DNA from: Apostichopus japonicus
Lineage: Eukaryota; Echinodermata; Holothuroidea; Aspidochirotida; Stichopodidae
Direction: 5' to 3'
Assembly (NCBI RefSeq): GCF_037975245.1
Contig: NC_092564.1
Coordinates: 11,866,484-11,930,483, forward strand
DNA: 64,000 nt
A program made the position numbers and the translations under genes. This document shows positions 55,201 through 64,000 of the stretch, piece by piece. The first letter of the stretch is position 1; every line of letters starts with the position of its first letter. Below the pieces are notes generated by a model. The model searched no databases and was not told where the DNA came from. It worked only from the letters and a program-made list of their open reading frames with translations.

Positions 55201-56242
55201 CTCTGAAGGGACTGGTGAGTTAATATAGCGAGACATCTCGACAAATTTGTACATTTGTGTCGAATCGACAGTGTTACGCTAACGTTACATCTTTTGACGA
55301 AAATAATAAAATTGCTGGTTTGTCAAATTACGCACAACGTAGCAACTCGACAATTTGATATTTTTGTTTGTCACTGCGTCACGTTAACGTAACTTGTCAA
55401 CTCGACAAGTATCACCTTTTTGATATGTCAAACTAACACGCTAAGTCTTGTATTCGTATGGCCTTTCAGGACCGCCGTATCCTCAAGATGAACTATATAA
55501 TTTGGTAAATACACGTTAAAACTGTTAAATAAGAGCTCTCATTCTATAGCAAGCGGTGTCTGCAGTGTAGTTCTATATTCGAGATATCAATATACTCAAT
55601 TACGCAATATATATTGTGATAACGCCATACCTTCGATATGATTGTAGGTCCATTTAATAGCCTCGTGCTGGTCCCATAAACCGTAGTTCCCCTTGGCGGA
55701 TTCACCTAAGATTAATAATGTGATAAGAGTAAGTAAGCAAAAAAGAACATTTACCTTTATTACTAAAAAAGTAAAAGCTTTAAATGGAAATATTTTGGTT
55801 TTCAAATCAATTTGATAAACCGATGTCTTTGGATTATTAATAACAAACTTCGTGGAAAAGGTGAGCGGGCAGGAAGTAATCGGTATCAGACACGTAATGT
55901 GTTCTTACTGGTATTCGTATTTTAGTTTCGGTGCTTGTACTCGCAGTCACCCTGGTATCTGTCCATGGAATTGATCTCGTCAACCGGTTCTCATGGCGTT
56001 TTTCAGTTAAAACTGGTAAAGGTGCATGAGTATCCGTTAATCAGTTAAAACTGCCGTGTGTTATACTTTCTTAACATGTGTAATACAGTGGAATTACTAC
56101 CTTCCTTACCGGTTTCGAACCTCTGGACAATCAATCAGCGTCCATAGCCTAGTGGTTTGGGTGTCTTCATATAAAGCGGGAGGCCCAGGTTCGAATCCCG
56201 GTGGATATATATATATATATATATTTATATACATATGAATAA

Positions 56243-56275
<33 letters not shown>

Positions 56276-58745
56276 TAGGTTATATATATATATATATAGG
56301 TTATATATATAAGTTTTACCTGCATATAAGAACCCAAAGGCATTGAGTCGGTAGTTCATTGAGACCACAATGACGTCTTGGATGGCTGCGAGTACTGAAC
56401 CATCGTATTGTGGAGTAACACTAGAGCCGAGAACGAAAGCACCGCCATGAATCCAGACCATTACAGGAAGGCCCTTACTCTGTATTGAAGCATTGATAAT
56501 TCGAATAGTGACATCGCTGCGTTGCATCATTAACATTACACCCTGCACACTCCCTCCCATATCCCCTACCCCATCCCCCCCTCGTATCACATACACACCC
56601 ACCCACTTGCACCTCCACATACAATGATCGACAATTATGTTTATTGTACGAGAAGTATACAATATACAGCCAATCACGTACGAATATACCGAGTGGGTCT
56701 TTAGCCATATCCGATGAGTATCAGATATTTCATGATAGTGACATCACTTTTGCAAACTGAAGAGATGTGCCCAAAATTGTTTAGCTAGTGCATTTCAATC
56801 ACAATGCTCTGTCTTATTGTGGAAACATAACACAACATACCAATACAGGAATATAATGTAACATATGAATGAACAAAGCTGAAAATTTCACCAAGACTAT
56901 ATATTAAACATATCTAAAGAAAATCAGTGGCGGAGCGTCCATACAGTCAGAGGGGACGGATCCTCCCCCCCCCCCCCTGACGGACTCAAATGGACTGCTG
57001 GCGCCCTTTTCAGCTATTTACCACTTTTTACTTATTCGCGATTATTGAATTTTTTATTGCGCTCTCAAATACCTATTGACATTTGTCACATTTTGTTGGT
57101 GTAATTTTCTGAAAAAATGGCGATGACACCTATTTATTCTTCGTTTATCTGCAAATTAGCAAGGCCCGGTAAGGGTCATTTCCGGCGATCTAAGGAGTAA
57201 TTTTTACTCAAAAAATGTCTGTACACTCCGCGCCAACCTGTGCTGGCGCTCCGCTTAGATAGTGTCGAAAGCGCCCCTACAGACCATTCTCGCCCCCCCC
57301 CCCCGACCAATACTCCTAGCTCCACCACTGAAGAATATTATAAGAAAGGAAACACGAGCGGGAGATGCATAGGGCAGTTCAGGTTTTGAAATGATATTAA
57401 GTCATCTTACAGCATAGTGCAGAATAATGTTGCATAGTACAACCTAATTCAGCATAGCATTACAGTACGTATAGTATAGTACCGGTAATAAGTAATAAAG
57501 AAGTTTTTTTTGGACGATCAGTTGTCATTGTTGTTGAGCCACGGAATGGCTGATAAGTGAAGTACTGTTACAATTATTTGTGCTTGTTCTATTTTGAAAA
57601 ACACATTTGGAGGAATAGATGTAATATAGATTTTAGGGGAAAATTTGCCAGTTTGCAGGCAACCCTGGAGGCGGTGAAGTCTGACATTCGCCTTCAGGTT
57701 GAAGGCGACTTTCGCCGTTTATCTTGGTGGCGTTTTTTTTTTTGGTTGCTGGTGTGCTGGGAGGGGTGTTTTGTTTCGCTGCGTGCTGGTCGTCCTTTTG
57801 TAGTTTGTTGAATGTTCCAGTGGGTAGTTGGGGGTTTGTCTCAGCTGGTCGGATGGTGTACTTACTTTGGGGGGGGGGAGGGGGCTCGCTTGACTTGAGG
57901 TTTCTTTGTCAGAATGGGCTGGTTTGGTAGTGTCGTTTGGCCGTGACGTTTAGATTCCCGCTGGGCGGGTCACGTAAAAAGTACTGTTACAATAGCATTG
58001 AATAGAAAGCCATGGGTGCATTAAGGAAAGAACCCGAAATCAGGGGATAAGGAGACAAAAAGCCAGTGAGGGAGAGATTTCCAATGAATGGGATTTAAGT
58101 TCTTAAGTACTAAGGAATGATAAGACAGATTGGTTTTGTTTATTCGGGAAGTGTGTGGTTATGACTTGGTATTTCAGGAGGAGATCTTTAATTATAATGG
58201 GTCTTTCTCGAGGTTTTTTTTTTGTATAGGTTAATGTAAAATTCTTCAAGAAGTTTAAAACTTGGGGGTGTTCAGGTCATTAACAAATAGGGTGTAGAGG
58301 AGAGGGCCGAGAACAGTACAGTACATTTAAAGGAGAGCATGTATATAAATAGTACACCATAAATCAGTAACCAACTGAACTTGGCTAAACACCAAATCTT
58401 TACCTCGATACTTGGAGTCCAGATATTTAAATGCAGGCAGTCTTCGTCTTGGGCGATATTAAGCGCAGCTTGCCAACAAATAGCTCGTTTCTTCGTAGAA
58501 TTCCACACATCTTGCCACGGTTCTTTCGGTACTGTTTTCATGAATCGGTAATTTCCAATCGGTGGCTCTGCATATGGAATACTGTAGAATGTATCTATGG
58601 TCGTAAAAACCGTAAGGAGGTTATCACTGTACTCGAACGGTATTCTTAGTCCGTTAATACGTCCTAGTGTAGTTTCTACTTGAATTTCCTCGGTTCTGGC
58701 TAGAGTGATGATAACCAACAGGAGAAATACGCGCAGCACCTCCAT
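52254..58745 (-). CDS. Secreted cholinesterase-like carboxylesterase, 8 exons
   Basis: Alpha/beta-hydrolase of the type-B carboxylesterase/cholinesterase family, hydrolysing carboxyl esters. Exons in transcript order: 58745-58404, 56479-56320, 55705-55631, 55120-55002, 54698-54528, 54089-53455, 53246-53062, 52381-52254. They total 1815 nt (604 residues) with matching phases. A signal peptide ([16 protein letters not shown]) precedes [13 protein letters not shown]. Family marks follow: EDCLHLNIW, the oxyanion-hole motif WIHGGAF, nucleophile elbow GQSAGG (Ser207), PWA after SGGMVH, and [13 protein letters not shown] (His457). The acid is probably Asp336 in TTNDGT, where cholinesterases usually have Glu. 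The C-terminal part ([12 protein letters not shown]) matches the cholinesterase-like end. No GPI or transmembrane anchor is evident, so a secreted enzyme is likely. The substrate cannot be told; this is not clearly acetylcholinesterase. Confidence 0.94.
56140..56207 (+). repeat. tRNA-like sequence in an esterase intron
   Basis: A box TAGCCTAGTGG (56145-56155) and B box GGTTCGAATCC (56188-56198) stand at the spacing of a real tRNA. The acceptor ends (GTCCATA, GTGGATA) pair only over about five bases, the T stem has a mismatch and the anticodon stem is poor. It is followed at once by (TA)n. A tRNA pseudogene or SINE head is more likely than a functional tRNA. Confidence 0.6.
56925..57330. mobile_element. 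Family E MITE (406 bp)
   Basis: The ends are CAGTGGCGGAGCGTCC and the inverse of CAGTGGTGGAGCTAGG. Flanks AAGAAAAT and AAGAATAT form an 8-bp target duplication with one mismatch. It has a poly-C tract near each end and a hairpin core (57230-57249). It matches 44254-44634 along its whole length in opposite orientation and lies in the first esterase intron. Confidence 0.9.
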
Positions 58746-58939
58746 ATTTCTCAGCTTAGGCCTCTATGTGTTGTTCGAGCTATATGTGCACGGTTATTTT
58801 GAGAATCTTCTTAAAGTCTGTTTATAGCCTCTTGCAGCTAATTGAAAACTAAACAAATCAACAGTTAGTAATTAGCACGGTAAATAGTGTAGAGAAAAAG
58901 CCGAAGTCCAAGTTTAAGTGTTTGGTTTGATATGAAATA

Positions 58940-58951
58940 TGATATCAAACA

Positions 58952-58990
<39 letters not shown>
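58940..58990. repeat. (TA)n microsatellite
   Basis: About 40 bp of AT dinucleotides within AT-rich DNA upstream of the esterase gene. No other feature was seen between 58746 and 59432. Confidence 0.85.
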
Positions 58991-58992
<2 letters not shown>

Positions 58993-59432
58993 TGTTATGA
59001 AATTATCAATATATTTTCATGTGCATGTTAAAATGATGATATTGCTATACCCTATTCTACATGATTTTTTTTATATTGAAAAACATATTTGAAAAATACG
59101 CCATAATGCAGAACGCTTATAACGCATTATTTGTTTTAAAGACTCGTAAAGTACTCTTCACGCTAAGGAAGGTTATTAATTACAGTAAATATCAATTAAA
59201 AATAATGTATTACCGAATTATTTCATAAACTGTGTAAATATAAGTCATAATGACATGATATCTTAATCTACAAGTAAATAAATAAATAACCAACAAAGGA
59301 TTATTTAGCCTACAAATGACACTAATATAATTTTCTTTTATGTGGCACTAGCTTGATTATTTTAGTAGATTTAAAATTATGATTAAATGACTTAAATGAT
59401 CATGATGTGTGTGTTTAAATAACATTAAATTA

Positions 59433-59630
59433 TCAAATAAAATCCATATCAAAATATTGTCTTGCTAACAAGCCCATGAATGGTAAATATTGATCTAACA
59501 GTTCAACCACCATTTGGATCGATGGACGTATACAGCTGTCTCGCATGGTACATGACATCCAGTTATGTAAATATAGCCTCGTCCTCACGCCCTTGCTTTC
59601 ATTCATAGTTAGATCGGTCTTGAAACTCAA
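59433..59630 (-). CDS. Possible tyrosine-kinase-like terminal exon
   Basis: A frame from a plausible acceptor (AG at 59631-59632) to a stop codon contains NWMSCTMRDSCIRPSIQMVV and then ELLDQYL. The arrangement W-x2-C-x7-RPS-x4-V-x2-L resembles the last conserved block (subdomain XI) of tyrosine kinases, where the Arg is the invariant one. The rest of a kinase would have to lie at higher coordinates, yet no HRD or DFG exon was recognised up to 64000. Treat it as a lead only; it could be a decayed fragment or chance. Confidence 0.3.
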   Translation of the reverse strand: MSFKTDLTMNESKGVRTRLYLHNWMSCTMRDSCIRPSIQMVVELLDQYLPFMGLLARQYFDMDFI

Positions 59631-60587
59631 CTGTCCAACGGATGCAGCGGTGTAAAGAAAGGGTGGGGTGGGGGAGGGGTGGGGACTTCCTGCTAGAAAT
59701 AGTTACCGTATATTCCACAGTGGAGGCAAAATATACTTTATGGAAGGGAGGGCCTCCTCTCCGGGTTATTGCATTAGCCACCCTTGGCGTTGTGGTTTTT
59801 TTTCTATACAGAGGGGCGCAACCAATACTTTTGTACCGGGGAAGGGAGTCGCTAATATGTACTCCCCCACCCCCAGAAGTCTATGTTGGGTAAAATAAAA
59901 ATAATTCTTTTTCTGTGAGCTGATGTGTGATAGTTCGTTTCGTCATATGACTTGGTTTAAAGCATGTCTCTTATGTGATTTACTACCTCGAACGAATGTG
60001 GATATCGAACTGCTAAAGAAAAGAAATTTCACGGATAAAAAAAACAACAATGGTTAGTGACACCGGAATAAAGATTCTATAATAAGTACACATTTTCATT
60101 GTTCTTCACTGTAAGAGACAAAGGATTTAATGGTAACTTGAATCGGCAAATTAATCTTTAAGGTGCATTATAGAATAATAATGTTATTCGAAAAAAACTT
60201 ACAACGTTTAATAGCTACGTCGTGAAATAAAATGTAGAATGACTATACTTGTACTTAACAGAAAAATAAATCTTATGAATGAAAACAATGCATGCCTTTG
60301 TCTGGTTAACGTAATTATTCATCTTCCGTATAAAACAAACAACTGATACGGTATTAATGATTTACTATATTGGAAACGTTTATTAGCGTCAGTTGTTCCG
60401 TTTCCTGCACAATATTGGTAGTATTATTTTCAATTTTTTGGTCTGTTAAAGCTGTGCAAATGAGTAGTTTCTTTCCAGTAACAGCTGTGTGGTTGTCCGG
60501 GTAAGTTGGTAAACAACCGGTAGAGTCGTCGGTTTCATGTCAGTGTCGTCATTGACGTACGTTGGTGAATACAACTATAACCAATAT
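59631..60587. other. Non-coding stretch
   Basis: A G-rich stretch lies near 59660-59690 and C-rich text near 59864-59874, the latter resembling the internal style of the local transposons. No gene was recognised. Confidence 0.45.
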
Positions 60588-60638
60588 ATATATCCAGTCA
60601 TTCTAGGAAATTAACACATATTTACACCCCTTCAGTGA

Positions 60639-60723
<85 letters not shown>

Positions 60724-60750
60724 TTATATATATAAATATTCATATATAAA

Positions 60751-60793
<43 letters not shown>

Positions 60794-60948
60794 AAATTAC
60801 TCATTGAACGGGTGTAAATATGAGTTCTTTGTACCAATAAATGAGACCATGTATATATATATATATATATATATATTAATATATATATATTTATTCACTC
60901 ATTGAACGGGTATAAATATGTGTCCGTTTTCTAGAATGACTAGATATT
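60588..60948. mobile_element. Foldback element with (TA)n loop
   Basis: The left arm (60588-60645, starting ATATCCAGTCATTCTAGGAA) and right arm (60893-60948, ending CTAGAATGACTAGATAT) are inverted copies over about 55 bp with scattered mismatches. A third partial arm copy (ACTCATTGAACGGGTGTAAA) lies near 60798. Between them are long TA dinucleotide tracts. It may be a TA-targeting MITE enlarged by TA expansion. Confidence 0.75.
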
Positions 60949-63245
60949 TATATTTATCTATAAAAATAAAATAATAGCCAATTATTAAAAATTTAATTAA
61001 AATATTTTAAAGAGTGCCTGCGGTCTAAGACGCTCTTTGATACTTATATTAAAACATTTATTACTAAATTTGATATTCTGAACACCTTCCATTTACGCTC
61101 CTCTAATGTCTGTTTAATGGACTGAAAGCAATGGATGATAGCAGTGCAGGTACTATACGAGAATATTCAACGATTTAATATAGTTTCTGACTATTTCGAA
61201 ATCTACTAAAGCACCGTTACGTACAACTGCTTTATGATTGCAAAACTTAAACAATAATTATAGCAGAAGAATGTTTAAGTCCTCAAATCGAAATCACACA
61301 ACCCATCCCCCCCCCCCCCCCTAACTCCAACCGCCTCGCGATGTTTGTGCACCTGGCCAGATTTAACCCTCTTCTGACGCCCTTTCGGGAAATGGTTTTC
61401 AAAAACCTATCAATGCAGCCAGCTTAAACTGTATAACATCGTATCACAAAGTGTATAACACTGTATAAAATCTAGCAATACAATGAGTTCCCTCAATGAC
61501 AACAGGAAACCAAGGGTTGCATCTAGGGTCTGCACTTTATATTTATATTTTAACATAATACAGATGGACAACTGCCTAATCGATGAGTTCCCATATAATG
61601 TAGTATAATATATGGACTTTTGTCATGGTTCAACTCGGGTCGCGGATTGGATCCAAAAATTTAACCCGTGGCTATAACAACACCAGCTTCGTTTCACCCC
61701 TGATTTAGATACCCTGATATATAGCTTTATCTTTTTATACACATTCTCACATACACACCCACATTCAATCACACTCAGATGACAGCTTTGCTGATATTGC
61801 TAAAAACCTATGTAAGCATTATTATTTATTTTACAACTGGATGGACCTTACACTCTTCCATATGTTTTTATTTGTTGTTGTTGTTGAGAGCCGAAGTAGG
61901 CAATCAAGTTCTACATGGTAATCATATTTAATCATCTACAACATTATTACAAACATCATAATAGTACATACCTTTATTCGTAAACCGCAGCAGATTTATC
62001 TTACCGAGTTTAATTTTAAATTGGTTTTTATTCATCATCGGATAGACGGTAAAGATAACATTACATGATGGATGAGAAACTGAAATTGGTAGAAACGAAA
62101 AGAGGTCAGATTTACAGCACTGTAGCCTACCATTGTCACGCATACTCATCAGAGAAGATCGATAACTATTATGCCATCATCTCGATTACCACTTTGTCTG
62201 TGGTCGTTTTCATATTCATGGGATTAGAATTCTTAGGTAAGTACAAGCTGAACGAGAACCCTTTTATCGTACCAAAAATAACGGACAAGTTCCTCCCTTA
62301 CATGTTTTTTTTTTCACTCGCTTAAATCATGTTTTAACGAAAAATAAAGCTGACTCGGTTTTAATATCAAACTCTATGAATTTTCATAAGTCTATAATCC
62401 GAAAACATATAGGCTATAGTGCAGTTTTTGCCCCTACTATGATCCAAGAAATAGTAACCGCGTGGAAATGAACTCAAACACTTGAAAAACAATAACAAAC
62501 TCTGACTTGAGTGCTGTATGCAAAATTAGGGTGAACAAAAGCAGAGGGTTTAAAACAAATTTTAATCAAATTTCTTGATGTTTTTTTTTTTCTCGAGAAG
62601 CTATCACAATAGGGCTCTTTTATATTATACTGCTCATTCACTTGGATTTAATTGAAACGATTTGACGAAACTTTAGCGTTATTTTGTCAGAAGGAAGTAT
62701 AGCAAAAGTTTTATTACCAGTTTGTATTCTAACACAAATGTTAGTATATACAGGTTACTACTGTAGCGAACAAAGTTAATTTCAAAAACAAGATTGAAGC
62801 AATAAGCGTGACCATGAATCATTTACAACATTTCAAAGTCTACAACATCACTGAACATGTTTGGTCGTATTGATTGGCAAGGAACAGGATTTAAGTATAT
62901 ATGGAGTCATCTTTGATCAGTGAAGTGTATAAAACAGCACAGACACGAAATATTGGTGAAAGCTCCTGCCAAAGTTCTATCAATTTTCCGAGTACAGTTT
63001 TCCGAGTACCAATATGAGTACAGGCGTCATTAGTATATGAGTTTTAGTATAGTTTGGTTTTAGTATACGAGACAGCAAACCACGAGGACGATCTGTGGGT
63101 ACCAATAAGGTACTCGATTACGAGTTCGAGTACACGGACTCGACTAATTTTCTCAAAAGCATCTTTGTTTTATCATTTAACTCTTGAAAGAATTCAAAAG
63201 GTGGCATCATTATTCAATATGTTAACATTATATATATATTTTTTA
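60949..63245. other. Non-coding or unassigned stretch
   Basis: No gene was recognised with confidence. The interval 61971-62083 can be read on the minus strand as an exon between an acceptor and a GTATGT donor (SHPSCNVIFTVYPMM and onward). The overlapping plus strand has a frame with a hydrophobic segment and a GTAAGT at 62235. Both cannot be right and neither product is known. A poly-C run lies near 61309. Confidence 0.35.
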
Positions 63246-63285
63246 GCCTTTGAAGAAGATCCTGCTAGGATCGAAACGTCAGGCC
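63246..63285 (+). ncRNA. Hammerhead-ribozyme-like motif
   Basis: Stem II is the perfect pair GATCC...GGATC. It is followed by the core GAAA, then ACGT as a two-base-pair minimal stem III ending in the cleavage triplet GTC. AGGC after it pairs with GCCT before the core to form stem I. The upstream core reads TTGAAGA against CTGANGA, one change at the conserved C3. Minimal hammerheads of this shape are known from Penelope-like retroelements. The C3 change predicts weak or no cleavage, so this may be a relic. Confidence 0.45.
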
Positions 63286-64000
63286 AACTTACTTTTATAC
63301 AACAACATTATACTTACTAGGTTTTTTGGGGACGCGGGGCGGGGGAAGGGGAGGGGCGTGGTCTGACAAAGTGACAACATATTAAATGCTTAAATTTATA
63401 CATCAGACTAGACATTTGATATGCCGGTTGGTCTTATTTCTTTTTGTGTATGAATGAATTTTCATCAATTCATTTTGGTCTCTTTACATGCAAGTAAATC
63501 AAAATCATTACTGCAAGTTACTTTCCTAATGTACATATTCATAGGATCCCTGGCAAAGCCTTGTATTTTGCCTCCAATCATGTCACATATGGAGACGTTA
63601 TAGACCTCCCTAAGAAATGTTAAAATGTTTGCTCGAAGTATAAGTAAAGAATGCTTGGCAAAATAGTTAAATTGATAGGTGAATAAAGTCACAATTGCAA
63701 CAAATTGATCTTATTAAGGATCTTAAGCCATCCCTATACTTAAGGAAATGACGAAATTATTTTTTATTTATATTTTCAAATTTCTTGCAGCATAAAGGAT
63801 AACGTGAACATTTTAACAAATATTCTATGGAAACATGTCGGTGTCGTTACAATGTAAAGATTTCAATGTAAATACGTTAAAGCTTTTCAACCAAATCACT
63901 CATTCTTCCAGACGGACGTAATATGTTAACAACTTTACCAGAAAATGATCAATATCGTATATTGATTAAGTCAGACCAACTTATTTGATTAATTGCAACT
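63286..64000. other. Non-coding or unassigned stretch
   Basis: A G-rich stretch lies at 63330-63360. A minus-strand interval near 63527-63615 has an acceptor-like start and reads EVYNVSICDMIGGKIQGFAR and onward, but no family was recognised and no partner exon is visible. Confidence 0.35.

Overview
This is invertebrate animal DNA: AT-rich, intron-rich, and dense in transposons and microsatellites. A marine deuterostome such as an echinoderm would fit, but nothing here fixes the species. All recognised genes read on the minus strand. Three multi-exon genes could be joined exon by exon with the splice phase matching at every junction.

Layout. 1-852 is the open reverse-transcriptase frame of a LINE running off the left edge. 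2563-28392 is a TRPM-type cation channel gene (24 coding exons, 1166 residues as assembled). Its introns carry most of the transposons, including a 5.9-kb composite at 16597-22447. 28711-31252 is a three-layer nested transposon just upstream of the TRPM start. 31463-31890 is an array of CCAAT motifs and about 18 palindromic units. 35671-40037 is a complete cathepsin L gene (5 exons, 333 residues). 40439-40603 is a 165-bp near-perfect palindrome about 400 bp upstream of it. 43565-45766 is a second full copy of the large composite-element family. 48047-48406 is an orphan cathepsin propeptide (I29) frame with signal peptide and its own AATAAA. 52254-58745 is a secreted cholinesterase-like carboxylesterase gene (8 exons, 604 residues). 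58746-64000 is repeat-rich and holds only weak exon candidates, one resembling the end of a tyrosine kinase, plus a hammerhead-like motif.

The genes do not form a pathway. The cathepsin L gene and the I29 frame are probably tandem relatives, and the I29 product could inhibit cathepsin L-type proteases. The most distinctive content is the mobile DNA. At least five families of terminal-inverted-repeat (TIR) elements can be delimited here by inverted ends plus target-site duplications. Several are nested two or three deep. Nine copies of one 20-nt hairpin occur in copies or fragments of three of these families. Exon coordinates come from reading splice sites and frame continuity by eye; no alignment or transcript data were available.
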